NCBI RefSeq assembly: GCF_014204525.1
Contig: NZ_JACHLP010000001.1
Span: forward strand, 558,001 to 622,000
Direction of reading: 5' to 3'
DNA length: 64,000 bases
Origin: Roseateles oligotrophus
GTDB taxonomy: Bacteria > Pseudomonadota > Gammaproteobacteria > Burkholderiales > Burkholderiaceae_C
A program made the translations under genes and the position numbers. The notes beneath the pieces were generated by a model, which was not told where the DNA came from, searched no databases, and saw only the letters and a program-made list of their open reading frames with translations. Position 1 is the stretch's first letter. Each line of letters begins with the position of its first letter. Of this stretch, positions 45,587-56,182 are shown one piece after another.

Positions 45587-45726
45587 GAGGGTGAGAACTT
45601 TTTACTGCGCGGTCGCCATGCGTCGTTGGACGGTGCTCGGAATCCTCACGTACAGGGAGTACGTTCCGGTTCCTGCGCTCCGTCCGCCTAGCCTGACGAC
45701 CGCTCGCGACAAAAGTTCTCACCCTC
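45587..45726 (+). repeat. Intergenic GTAC-core hairpin element, copy B (after argA)
   Basis: The 140-bp element starts at the base after the argA TGA. Outer arms GAGGGTGAGAACTTTT and AAAAGTTCTCACCCTC are a perfect 16-bp inverted pair. The apex ACGTAC-AGGGA-GTACGT is perfect, flanked by CGGAA/TTCCG, with partial pairing GGTCG..GGACGG/CCGTCC..CGACC. On the minus strand it shares AGCGGTC and GGCTAGGCG with copy A and GAGCACCG, GCATGG and CCGCGCAGTA with copy C. The outer arms share nothing with the other copies. Confidence 0.75.
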
Positions 45727-45818
45727 TGAGCATTCTTGCCCCGCCCTGCCCGCGGTTTTTGGCCGGGCGCTACAGTGCGCCCAAGCATTTTTCTCACCTG
45801 TTCTGAAGAGGTATCGCC

Positions 45819-46091
45819 ATGGCTCGCACCGTGCAATGTGTTCATCTGAAAAAAGAGGGCGAAGGCCTGGACTTCGCGCCCTACCCCGGCGATCTGGGCA
45901 AGCGCATCTACCAAGAGGTCAGCAAGGAAGCCTGGGCCCTGTGGCTCAAGCACCAGACCATGCTGGTGAATGAAAACCGCCTGAATCTGGCTGATCTGCG
46001 CGCCCGCCAATACCTGGCCCGCCAGATGGAGCAATTCTTCTTCGGCACGGGTGCCGAAGCGGTGGCGGGTTATGTCCCGCCATCGGCCTGA
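45819..46091 (+). CDS. yggX: YggX-family Fe(2+)-trafficking/oxidative damage protein
   Basis: This 90-residue protein has the YggX signature [20 protein letters not shown] at the N-terminus with its conserved cysteine (residue 7), then [21 protein letters not shown] and [20 protein letters not shown]. YggX protects iron-sulfur enzymes from oxidation and is thought to handle ferrous iron. An unusual hairpin after its stop repeats part of its coding sequence (46105-46167). Confidence 0.93.
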   Translation: MARTVQCVHLKKEGEGLDFAPYPGDLGKRIYQEVSKEAWALWLKHQTMLVNENRLNLADLRARQYLARQMEQFFFGTGAEAVAGYVPPSA

Positions 46092-46104
46092 ACGCCGTGA
46101 CGGC

Positions 46105-46167
46105 GAAGAATGGTGGGGCCCACTCATTGGCGCGCTGCGCAGGTGATGAGGGCACCAACCATTCTTC
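46105..46167. repeat. Hairpin after yggX with inverted GAAGAATGGT arms
   Basis: GAAGAATGGT (46105-46114) pairs perfectly with ACCATTCTTC (46158-46167). An inner CTCAT/ATGAG pair lies between. The right arm lies in a 15-base direct repeat, ATTCTTCTTCGGCAC (46161-46175), of the yggX coding sequence at 46035-46049. It has no terminator T-run. The architecture recalls the GTAC-core elements but the core is different. Confidence 0.5.
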
Positions 46168-46230
46168 TTCGGCACTTGGATAGGAGCGCAAACAGGCTGG
46201 GCAGCGCGGGCTCCGACCCTCGCACGATCA

Positions 46231-46249
46231 AACAAGAATAATTCTTGTT
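46231..46249. promoter_or_regulatory. Fur-box-like operator
   Basis: AACAAGAATAATTCTTGTT is a perfect 9-1-9 palindrome 44 bp before the start of the iron-binding protein gene. The classical Fur box is also 9-1-9 (GATAATGATAATCATTATC). The A/T-rich centre and the iron-related gene downstream make Fur the likely regulator. Confidence 0.7.
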
Positions 46250-46293
46250 CCATGTAAACTTTCGGCACCTCACTTTCTAGGTACGGAGTCATC

Positions 46294-47340
46294 ATGCGTT
46301 TGTCCAAATTCGTAAAGCCCCTGCTTTCCCTGGCCGTGTTGAGTGCTTTTGCCGCGCCGGCACTGGCACAGGAACAAGTGCTGAATCTATATTCGGCCCG
46401 CCACTATCAAACCGATGAGGCGCTGTACGCCAATTTCACCAAGGCCACCGGCATCAAAATCAACCGGGTCGATACCGACGATGCCGGCCTGCTGGCCCGC
46501 TTGAAAAGCGAGGGCGCAGCCAGCCCCGCCGATGTGGTTTTGCTGGTAGATGCCGCACGCCTTTGGCAGGCCGACGAAGACGGCCTGTTCCAACCCGTCA
46601 AATCCACCGTGCTGGAGCAACGAATCCCCGCCCATTTGCGCGCCAAGCCCAGTGACAAAGGCACGGAATGGTTTGGCTTGTCGACGCGTGCGCGCGTGAT
46701 CGTTTACAACAAGCAAAACGTCCAGAAACAGGACGTGCAGAACTACGAGGATTTGGGCGAGGCCAAGAATAAGGGCCGGGTTTGCACCCGCTCGGGTTCG
46801 CACCCCTACAACCTCTCGCTATTTGGCTCGATGTATGAGCATCTGGGCGCCGCCGCCACCGAAACCTGGCTGAAGGGCGTGGTCGCGAATATGGCCCGCG
46901 CCCCCAAGGGCGGCGATACCGACCAAATCAAGGCGGTCGCCAGCGGTGAATGCGGCGTGGCCATCACCAACACTTACTATCTGGCCCGGCTGATGCGTTC
47001 GGACAAGCCGGATGACCGCGCGGTGGTGGAAAAAATTGGCGTGGTTTTCCCTAATCAACAAAGCTGGGGCACCCACATCAATATCGCCGGTGGCGCAGTG
47101 GCCAAGCACGCCAAAAATCGCGACAACGCCGTCAAATTCCTCGAGTATTTGAGCAGCGACGAAGCCCAGGGCTATTTCGCCAACGGCAATAACGAATGGC
47201 CCGTCGTGGCCGGCCTGCGCCCCGCCAATCCGGCCCTGACCGCACTCGGTAACTTCAAGAGTGAAACCATCCCGGTGGCCGCGATTGGCCCGAATCTGCC
47301 CAAGGTGCAACAGTTGCTGGATCGGGTCGGCTACAAGTGA
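46294..47340 (+). CDS. Fe(3+) ABC transporter periplasmic binding protein
   Basis: This 348-residue precursor has a signal peptide (MRLSKFVKPLLSLAVLSAFA, cleavage after ALA). The mature part matches FbpA/FutA-type ferric iron binding proteins: NLYSARHYQTDEALYANF, VDTDDAGLLARLKSEG, and a C-terminal lobe with GVAITNTYYLARLM, whose adjacent tyrosines are the usual iron ligands. The gene stands alone, with no permease or ATPase gene beside it in the window, so those partners must be elsewhere. A Fur-like palindrome lies just upstream. A stem-loop without a T-run (47355-47391) follows. Confidence 0.9.
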   Translation: MRLSKFVKPLLSLAVLSAFAAPALAQEQVLNLYSARHYQTDEALYANFTKATGIKINRVDTDDAGLLARLKSEGAASPADVVLLVDAARLWQADEDGLFQPVKSTVLEQRIPAHLRAKPSDKGTEWFGLSTRARVIVYNKQNVQKQDVQNYEDLGEAKNKGRVCTRSGSHPYNLSLFGSMYEHLGAAATETWLKGVVANMARAPKGGDTDQIKAVASGECGVAITNTYYLARLMRSDKPDDRAVVEKIGVVFPNQQSWGTHINIAGGAVAKHAKNRDNAVKFLEYLSSDEAQGYFANGNNEWPVVAGLRPANPALTALGNFKSETIPVAAIGPNLPKVQQLLDRVGYK

Positions 47341-47354
47341 TTTGAAAGCAGCCG

Positions 47355-47391
47355 GGGCGGCAGTATCTACTCGGGAGATACCCACCCGCCC
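47355..47391 (+). terminator. Stem-loop after iron-binding protein gene
   Basis: GGGCGG (47355-47360) pairs with CCGCCC (47386-47391), and GTATCT pairs with GAGATAC inside it. A run of T is absent, so this is a stabilising 3' hairpin or a weak terminator. Confidence 0.4.
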
Positions 47392-47481
47392 TGACTTCCG
47401 GCATATGCAAACGCCGACAAAAAGACAACAAAAGGGGCGCCGGTAAAACTCTGGATCTGGCTGTTTCTTTTCACCCATGCC

Positions 47482-47487
47482 TATAAT
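47482..47487 (+). promoter_or_regulatory. Sigma-70 -10 hexamer before the H-NS-like gene
   Basis: A perfect TATAAT lies 53 bp before the H-NS-like ATG. The -35 region at the right distance (around GGCTGT) is poor, so the promoter may need an activator or be weak. The leader would be about 40 bases long, ending in a GAGGA ribosome site. Confidence 0.5.
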
Positions 47488-47534
47488 GGGCCCGTCCAGG
47501 TTTTGCCTCACCCCTATTTCGCGAGGATTTGCAT

Positions 47535-47831
47535 ATGTCTTCTCTCAAAGACCTTTTGGCCCAACGGGCCGCGCTTGACGAACAAATTTCGCAAACCAAG
47601 GAGCGCGAGCGCGCCGAAGCGATTGCGAAGGTCAAGTCTCTGATGTCGGACTATGGTTTGACGGCCGCAGATCTGAGCACCCGCACACCCAAGGCAGCCA
47701 AGGTTTCCAAAGTAGCGGTCAAGTACCGCAACCAAGCCACCGGCGAAACCTGGAGCGGCCGCGGCCTGCAACCCAAATGGCTGAAAGCCGCCATTGCAGC
47801 CGGCGCTAATCTGGCTGATTTCCACGTCTGA
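47535..47831 (+). CDS. H-NS-like nucleoid-associated protein
   Basis: This 98-residue protein has an N-terminal coiled-coil (LKDLLAQRAALDEQISQTKE), a flexible TPKAAKVSK linker and a C-terminal H-NS DNA-binding domain, VKYRNQATGETWSGRGLQPK followed by WLKAAIAAG. The GxGLQPKW element is typical of the Burkholderia/Ralstonia H-NS group. It binds A/T-rich DNA and silences transferred genes. ATG 47535 is chosen over a TTG two codons earlier because GAGGA stands 7 bases before it. A clear terminator follows. Confidence 0.9.
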   Translation: MSSLKDLLAQRAALDEQISQTKERERAEAIAKVKSLMSDYGLTAADLSTRTPKAAKVSKVAVKYRNQATGETWSGRGLQPKWLKAAIAAGANLADFHV

Positions 47832-47875
47832 ACATACAGATCCCGCCATGGGTTTAAGCTCCCCAGGCCAACCTC

Positions 47876-47904
47876 AAAAAGCCACCCGCTGCGGTGGCTT
47901 TTTT
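47876..47904 (+). terminator. Intrinsic terminator of the H-NS-like gene
   Basis: AAAAAGCCACC pairs with GGTGGCTTTTT over the 6-base loop CGCTGC, ending in a T-run. It lies about 45 bases after the stop codon. Confidence 0.92.
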
Positions 47905-48093
47905 GCGTCTACCGCAATATGGGCATGCACCCAAGGTTTTCCCACCCACCCGAATCGAGGGGGCCACGGCTTCGATAGGCGCGGAGCCAACTGCTAGGAT
48001 TCCCGCGGGTCCAACAGTTTGACAATATTCACGAGGCGGTTTTCGCGCTGATTGTCGGGTCTGGAAACCTCCCACTGGACCATTGATAAGCCC

Positions 48094-51000
48094 ATGCTCG
48101 CCCCTTTTTGCAGCCCTGCGCCGCAACAAATATTCGTGGATGATTTGGACAACATTGCCAGCGCGCCCGCGAACACGCCCCAGCCGCTCCGCCGGCCCTG
48201 GTTGCTGGAATTCGCGCAGACGCCTTTGCTGGCCCTGGCCTACCTGCTCTGCGCCTGGCCGTTCCTGAGCAGCCCTGCAGCGGCGACCGCCCCTGCCTTG
48301 ATCTGGCCGCCGGCCGCGCTCGCCTTGCTGGCTTTTTTCTGGCGCGGCAAGCGCGCATTACCGGGCTTGCTGCTGGGCATAGCCGGCCTGCTGCTGGTGC
48401 AAGAACCCAACAACCCGCAGGGCCCCAGCTGGATCTGGGGCGTGCAAAAAATGCTTGAACTGGTCGGGCCGGCCGCCGCCGCCCTGTGGCTGCGGCGCTG
48501 GGACTTCCACCCTACGCTGACCCGGCGTCGCGACCTGCTGCTGTTCTGCGCCGCGGCCTTGCTGCTGGGCCCGGCCCTCAGCGGCTTGCTGCCCCTGCTG
48601 CTCGGCCCCATGGACCACTCCCCCGGCCTGGCCTGGGCCCTGGGCAGCGCCAGCCATGCCTTCAGCGTGCTGAGCCTGGCACCCGCCTGGCTTGCCCTGC
48701 TTGAGCTCTGGCAAGGCAAGACGCCGGGGCAACAAGGTCTTGCCCAGACCCACTGGGCAGAACTGCCGCTGCAGCTGCTGCTGAGCCTGGCCTTGCTGGC
48801 CAGCGCCACCCCTTTTTTCGCAAGCCAGAACGGCGCCGCCTCAAGCCGGGCCGCCTGGATATTCCTGCCTCATGGGCTGCTCGCGGCCATGAGCCTGGGC
48901 CGGGGCCGCGCCCTGCCCACCTTGGCCGCTCTGGCCTTCAATGCCCTGGTCTTGCTGGCCAGCGCCCAGGGCTTGGGGCCACTGGGCGCGGGGACCGACG
49001 GCCCATCCGCAGCGCTGATCTGGGGCTATCTGGCCAGCCTGGCCGCCATCCCCTTGCTGGCCGGCACGCTGAAGGCGCAGCTGCATGAACGCCAGCAGGA
49101 TTGGCAGCGCGTCCTGGCCAATGCCGATCTGGCGCAGGCCGAATGGCGCTTGGGGCCGCAGGGCGCCAGCCTGGTCAGCGCCTCGGCCCTGTGGCTGCGC
49201 GAGCTGGGGCCGCTGTCGGCGGCCAGCGCGCCCATCGGCCATTGGCTGGCGGCCGCCCACCCGCTGGACCGCGAACGGGTGCGCCAAGCCCTGGAAAGCC
49301 TGCTGCCCGCCGTGGGCAAGGAAAGCTGCCGCGAGACGGTTCGGCTGCTGGGCAAGAACGGGGAATGGCGGCATTTCGAGCTGCGCGCCCTGGTGCAGGA
49401 GCGCAGCTTCCATGCCGGCCGGCCGGGCCGTGCACTCTATCTGCAGTGCACGCTGGCCGACATCTCCTGGCGCCACACGGCGGAGGAGCGGCAGCGCATG
49501 AGCATCAGCCTGTTCCAGCACATCCACGAGGGCTTGATGCTGACCGACCTGGACAACCAAGTGCTGGACGTCAACCCCAGCTATTGCGAGATGCTGGGCG
49601 CGCCGCGCGAGGCCTTGATCGGCCAGGCGGCCACCCCGCTCAGTGCGGCCACCTTGCGCCGCTCCGGCCTGGACCCGGCGCAGATGCTGGCGGCCCTGGC
49701 CAGCCAGGGCTTCTGGCAATGCCGGGTGCATACCGAACGCGCCGATGGCAGCCCCTGCCAGCTGCAGCTGACCGTCTCCACCGTCCCCGAACCCGATGGC
49801 CCGCTGCGCTACCGGGTCGTGACCGTCACCGACCTCACCACCACCTTGCTGCAGCAGGAGTTGCTGGAACGCCAGTCCCGCTTTGACGCCCTGACCCATC
49901 TGCCCAATCAGGAGGAGTTCATGCGCCGCCTGCATGCCGGCCTGCAACAGGCCGAGCGAGAAGGCTTTCGCCTCAGCATCTGCCGCGTCGACCTGGACCA
50001 GTTCAAGCGCATCAACAGCCAGCGCGGCAGCGATGTGGCCGACGCCTTGCTGCAGCAAGTCGGCCTGCGCCTGAAGAACGCCTTGCGCAGCGCCCCGCAA
50101 TGGGCCGATACCGTTGCCCGCCTGAGCGGCGATGAATTTGCCCTGCTCTTGCGCGGCAGCAGTCAGGAGGAAACCCAGCTGGCCCTGGAGCGCCTGCTCA
50201 AGCTGCTGTCCCTGCCCTACCGCCTGGAGTCCGCCACGGCCGGCGCCGAAGCCCAGGTACTCAGCATCACCGCCAGCATTGGCGCCACCGTCTACCCGCA
50301 GGACAACTCCGACGCCGAAACCCTGATGCGCCACGCCGGCCATGCGCTCTACCGGGTCAAGCACAGCGGCCGCAACGCCTTCCAGCTGTTCGACACCGCC
50401 AAGCGCCTGCGCGATGAGGCCAGCCTGATCGCGCTGGCCCGGGTGCAGCAGGCCCTGGACGCCAACGAACTGCAACTCTTCTACCAACCCAAGATCGATA
50501 TGCACAGCGGCGAGGTGCTGGGCATGGAGGCCTTGCTGCGCTGGCAGCACCCGGAGCGCGGCCTGCTCTCGCCCCTGCACTTCCTGCCCCTGATCGAATC
50601 CACCGGCCTGGCGGTACAGGTAGGGGATTGGGTGATTGAACAAGCGCTGAAGCAATGCGCCCAGTGGCTGTTGGATGGCCTGCCCCTGCAAGTCAGCGTC
50701 AATGTGACGGCACGCCAGTTGCAAATGCCGGACTTCTCCCAGCGCCTGCTGGAGCTGATTCGCCGCCACCCCGAGCCCGTCGCCAGCCACCTCTGCCTGG
50801 AGGTGCTGGAATCGGCCGCCCTGGCCGATGTGGACGCCACCCACGCCCTGATCCAGCGCTGCCGCAGCTTTGGCGTCAGCTTCGCGCTGGACGACTTCGG
50901 CACCGGCTACTCCACCCTCACCTATCTGAAGCGCCTGCCCGTCGATGCCCTCAAGATCGACCGCTCCTTTGTGCAGAATATGCTGCTGGACCCGCAGGAC

Positions 51001-51237
51001 AGCGCCCTGGTGGAGGGCGTCATCGGCCTGGCCCGCAACTTTGGCTGCAGCGTGGTGGCCGAGGGGGTGGAATCGGCCGCCCACGCCCAGGCCCTGCTGG
51101 CCATGGGCTGCCAGCTGGGCCAGGGCAATGGCATCGCGCCTGCCATGCCCGCGACCGACGTGCCGGACTGGGTGCAAGGCTTCGCCCAAGCCGGATGGCG
51201 CACCCGCATCGGCGGCGGCGCTGCCGGCGTGCCTTAG
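48094..51237 (+). CDS. MASE1-PAS-GGDEF-EAL cyclic-di-GMP signalling protein
   Basis: This 1047-residue membrane protein has about eight helices in residues 30-330 of the MASE1 type (WPPAALALLAFFWRG, FLPHGLLAAMSLGRG), then two PAS-like segments (about 345-470 and 475-595). The GGDEF domain has SGDEF in place of GGDEF. The EAL domain keeps GMEALLRWQHPE, the SVNVTA asparagine, the EVLESA glutamate, LDDFGTGYSTL, LKIDRSFV, AEGVES and GQGNGI. The EAL half therefore looks catalytic, while the GGDEF half may be active or regulatory, since some SGDEF enzymes are active. ATG 48094 was chosen; a TTG 14 codons earlier is possible. The stop is 10 bases before dnaG. Confidence 0.88.
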   Translation: MLAPFCSPAPQQIFVDDLDNIASAPANTPQPLRRPWLLEFAQTPLLALAYLLCAWPFLSSPAAATAPALIWPPAALALLAFFWRGKRALPGLLLGIAGLLLVQEPNNPQGPSWIWGVQKMLELVGPAAAALWLRRWDFHPTLTRRRDLLLFCAAALLLGPALSGLLPLLLGPMDHSPGLAWALGSASHAFSVLSLAPAWLALLELWQGKTPGQQGLAQTHWAELPLQLLLSLALLASATPFFASQNGAASSRAAWIFLPHGLLAAMSLGRGRALPTLAALAFNALVLLASAQGLGPLGAGTDGPSAALIWGYLASLAAIPLLAGTLKAQLHERQQDWQRVLANADLAQAEWRLGPQGASLVSASALWLRELGPLSAASAPIGHWLAAAHPLDRERVRQALESLLPAVGKESCRETVRLLGKNGEWRHFELRALVQERSFHAGRPGRALYLQCTLADISWRHTAEERQRMSISLFQHIHEGLMLTDLDNQVLDVNPSYCEMLGAPREALIGQAATPLSAATLRRSGLDPAQMLAALASQGFWQCRVHTERADGSPCQLQLTVSTVPEPDGPLRYRVVTVTDLTTTLLQQELLERQSRFDALTHLPNQEEFMRRLHAGLQQAEREGFRLSICRVDLDQFKRINSQRGSDVADALLQQVGLRLKNALRSAPQWADTVARLSGDEFALLLRGSSQEETQLALERLLKLLSLPYRLESATAGAEAQVLSITASIGATVYPQDNSDAETLMRHAGHALYRVKHSGRNAFQLFDTAKRLRDEASLIALARVQQALDANELQLFYQPKIDMHSGEVLGMEALLRWQHPERGLLSPLHFLPLIESTGLAVQVGDWVIEQALKQCAQWLLDGLPLQVSVNVTARQLQMPDFSQRLLELIRRHPEPVASHLCLEVLESAALADVDATHALIQRCRSFGVSFALDDFGTGYSTLTYLKRLPVDALKIDRSFVQNMLLDPQDSALVEGVIGLARNFGCSVVAEGVESAAHAQALLAMGCQLGQGNGIAPAMPATDVPDWVQGFAQAGWRTRIGGGAAGVP

Positions 51238-51247
51238 ACTCCCCGGG

Positions 51248-53212
51248 GTGATCCCACCCGGCTTTATCCAAGATTTAATCTCCCGCGTCGACATCGTCGA
51301 AGTCGTGGGCCGCCATGTCGAGCTCAAGAAGGCCGGCATCAACCACAAGGGCCTGTGCCCCTTCCACGGCGAGAAGTCCCCCAGCTTCATCGTCAGCCCC
51401 ACGCGCCAGACCTACCACTGCTTCGGCTGCGGTGTACACGGCAATGCCCTGGGCTTTTTGATGGAGTACAGCGGCCTGGGCTTTGTCGAGGCGGTGCAAG
51501 ACCTGGCCCAGCAGGTCGGCATGACCGTGCCCGAGGACGAGCGCTCGGCCGAGGAGCGCGAGCGCGCCGCCCAGCAGAAAAAACGCCAGGCAACGCTGAG
51601 CGATGTGCTGCTCAAGGCCAGCGACCACTACCGCCTGCAGCTGAAAAAATCGCCCCGCGCCATCGACTACCTGAAGAAGCGCGGCCTGACCGGCCAGATC
51701 GCCGCCCAGTTCGCCCTGGGCTACGCGCCCGAGGGCTGGCGCAGCCTGGCCAGCGCCTTCCCCTCCTACGAAGACCCCCTGCTGGCCGAAACCGGCATGG
51801 TGATCGTGCAGAACGCGGAAGGGCCCGAGGCCGAGCAGAAACGCTACGACCGCTTCCGCGACCGCATCATGTTCCCGATCCGCAATGTGCAGGGCGAGAC
51901 CATAGGTTTCGGCGGCCGGGTGCTGGACAAGGGCGAACCCAAATACCTCAACTCGCCCGAGACCCCGGTATTCAGCAAGGGCCGCGAGCTCTACGGATTG
52001 TTTGAAGCCAGGGTAGGCCTGCGCCAGCGCGGCTATGCCCTGGTGGTAGAGGGTTATATGGACGTGGTGGCGCTGGCGCAGAGCGGCTTCCACAATGCCG
52101 TCGCCACCCTGGGCACGGCCTGCACGGCCGAGCATGTGCAAAAGCTGTTCCGCTTCACCGAGTCCGTGGTGTTCAGCTTCGACGGCGACGCCGCCGGCCG
52201 CCGCGCCGCCGGCCGGGCCCTGGAAGCCGCCCTGCCCCATGCCAGCGATGTGCGCAGCGTCAAATTTCTCTTCCTGCCGGCCGAACACGATCCCGACAGC
52301 TATGTACGCGAATTCGGCGCCGAGGCTTTCGAGCGTTATGTCAACGAGGCCGTGCCGCTGTCACGCCAGCTGATGGAGTCCGCCGCCGAGGGCTGCGATC
52401 TGGGCAGTGCCGAGGGCCGTGCCCGCATGCTGGCCAATGCCAAGCCCCTGTGGCAAGCCCTGCCCACGGGCCTGCTCAAACGCCAGCTGCTGGGCGAGCT
52501 GGCGCGGCGCACCCAGCTGCCGGACCAGGAGTTGATGTCGCTCTGGCAGCTGGGCACCCCTGCACCGGCAGCACGCGGCGGCCCGGCCCACGAGACTTTC
52601 GACGCCTTTGATGGCCACGAGCCCTTTTTCGACCACGGCGAGCCCCCCGCCCATCCGGAGGAGCCGGTTGCCAGCGGCCCACCCAAGAGCTGGAAGAAAA
52701 AAGAATGGAAGAAGGACTGGAAGCCCAGTGGCAACTGGAAGCGCCGCGGCGAGCCCGAGGATGAAACCCTGGGCACGCCGCGCCACCAACCCGCCGCCAA
52801 GGCCGACCACGCCGTGCGCATGCTCTTGCTCAACAGCGCCTGGTGGGTGCAGCTGAGCCCCGAGGATCAGCTGCTCTTGCATGAACTGCCCGGCGTCCAC
52901 GGCGAGATGATTGCCTGGCTGGAACGCCATCTGATCAACCACGGTGCCGGCGCCTGGTCGGCCCTGGAGGCCGCCCTGGCCGAGGACGAGTTGCTGGACC
53001 GGGCCCGCCACCTGAGCCGGGACTTGCACAGCGAACCCGAGCCGGAGTTCGAGGACTTCCAGGCCGTCATCAAGGCCTTGCGCCTGCTTCAGCTCAAGAC
53101 CGAATCCCAGCGCCTGGCCGCCTCCAATCCGCAAGGCCCGGCGTTTGAGCGCTTCAAGCAAGTGCTGGAGCAGATCCGGGCTTTGGAGGCTGTCAGCAAC
53201 AGTCCGGGCTGA
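51248..53212 (+). CDS. dnaG: DNA primase DnaG
   Basis: This 654-residue primase has a GTG start at 51248, with IPPGFIQDLISRVDIVEVVG as its N-terminus. The zinc ribbon has ligands Cys37, His40, Cys58 and Cys61 (CPFH and CFGC). The Toprim domain carries VEGYMDVVAL and SFDGDAAGRRA, and a C-terminal helicase-binding domain follows a charged lysine/proline linker. It makes RNA primers at the replication fork. Placement before rpoD is the usual macromolecular synthesis operon order, but no rpsU lies before it here. Confidence 0.95.
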   Translation: MIPPGFIQDLISRVDIVEVVGRHVELKKAGINHKGLCPFHGEKSPSFIVSPTRQTYHCFGCGVHGNALGFLMEYSGLGFVEAVQDLAQQVGMTVPEDERSAEERERAAQQKKRQATLSDVLLKASDHYRLQLKKSPRAIDYLKKRGLTGQIAAQFALGYAPEGWRSLASAFPSYEDPLLAETGMVIVQNAEGPEAEQKRYDRFRDRIMFPIRNVQGETIGFGGRVLDKGEPKYLNSPETPVFSKGRELYGLFEARVGLRQRGYALVVEGYMDVVALAQSGFHNAVATLGTACTAEHVQKLFRFTESVVFSFDGDAAGRRAAGRALEAALPHASDVRSVKFLFLPAEHDPDSYVREFGAEAFERYVNEAVPLSRQLMESAAEGCDLGSAEGRARMLANAKPLWQALPTGLLKRQLLGELARRTQLPDQELMSLWQLGTPAPAARGGPAHETFDAFDGHEPFFDHGEPPAHPEEPVASGPPKSWKKKEWKKDWKPSGNWKRRGEPEDETLGTPRHQPAAKADHAVRMLLLNSAWWVQLSPEDQLLLHELPGVHGEMIAWLERHLINHGAGAWSALEAALAEDELLDRARHLSRDLHSEPEPEFEDFQAVIKALRLLQLKTESQRLAASNPQGPAFERFKQVLEQIRALEAVSNSPG

Positions 53213-53219
53213 ATCGGTT

Positions 53220-53248
53220 TTGACCGAGGTCGGCGTTTCGCTGATAAT
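53220..53248 (+). promoter_or_regulatory. Sigma-70 promoter upstream of rpoD
   Basis: TTGACC and GATAAT are separated by exactly 17 bp. The start site would be near 53255, giving a leader of about 340 bases before the rpoD ATG, which contains several inverted repeats. Confidence 0.75.
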
Positions 53249-53423
53249 CAACGCTTTTCGCGCGCGGCAAAAGTGACCGCAGCGATTTGCCGGACCCGGC
53301 CACCCAGCGAAACTGGGCACCCATCGCGGTATCAAGGCCACTTTTATCCGCCAAGCGCTGCCGACAGTCAAAGGTACACGCTAATTTGCACGCGCCACGC
53401 CATGGCCTATCTTTGAAGATCAA

Positions 53424-53498
53424 AGGTGGCCGCGGCGCATGAAAGCCACCTGGGTCGAGCTCCGCCTTGAAAAGCGCAGTGAACGACCCCAGGTGGCT
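53424..53498 (+). promoter_or_regulatory. Mutually exclusive hairpins in the rpoD leader
   Basis: Three short segments could compete for pairing: AGGTGGC (53424-53430), GCCACCT (53445-53451) and a second AGGTGGC (53491-53497). The middle one can pair with the first or, more strongly, with the last through AGCCACCTGGG..CCCCAGGTGGCT (53444-53498). This gives the layout of a switch. Whether it responds to a ligand, temperature or a protein cannot be told. Confidence 0.5.
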
Positions 53499-53516
53499 AC
53501 TGCATTGTTTAATCGG

Positions 53517-53545
53517 GTTTTTGCAAAAATATTTTTTGCAAAAAC
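53517..53545. promoter_or_regulatory. AT-rich perfect inverted repeat before rpoD
   Basis: GTTTTTGCAAAAA and TTTTTGCAAAAAC form a 13-bp perfect inverted repeat with a 3-base spacer, 52 bp before the rpoD ATG. It is very A/T-rich against the surrounding DNA and ends in an A-run, not a clean terminator. It could be an operator, or in RNA a hairpin. Confidence 0.45.
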
Positions 53546-53596
53546 GCTCTGAATTCAATTCCTGGCCCCGCCCGCCCCATCCACCCGAGGATTTGC

Positions 53597-55834
<2,238 letters not shown>

Positions 55835-56059
55835 TTGGTCAGATAGGAGCCGCTGAAGCGGCTGTGGCCGTGCAGCGGACGCAACTGAGTTTGCGCCGCA
55901 GGCACAAACTCAGGACCTATCTGGACAATCTTTGATTGGTCAGATAGGAGCCGCTGAAGCGGCTGTGGCCGCGCAGCGGACGCAACTGAGTTTGCGCCGC
56001 AGGCACAAACTCCGGACCTATCTGGACGAGCCGTGATTCACGGTCTGAATTGACCCTCA

Positions 56060-56087
56060 GGGGCTGGCGCGATCCAGCCCCTTTTTT
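56060..56087 (+). terminator. Intrinsic terminator downstream of rpoD
   Basis: GGGGCTGG pairs with CCAGCCCC across a 6-base loop CGCGAT, followed by six T. It lies after the tandem duplication, about 225 bases past the rpoD stop. Confidence 0.92.
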
Positions 56088-56182
56088 ATGGCCAATTCGC
56101 GGTAACAAAGTGTGAACTGCTCGACTAAACTGCGCGGAACTTCCACGCAACGATCCAGCGAGCGCGCTGCGCCGCCCAAGCC

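Noticed and set aside
48841-51402. An 853-codon minus-strand open frame across the GGDEF-EAL gene
   Set aside because: Antisense shadow of a gene with intact GGDEF and EAL motifs; translation is low-complexity.
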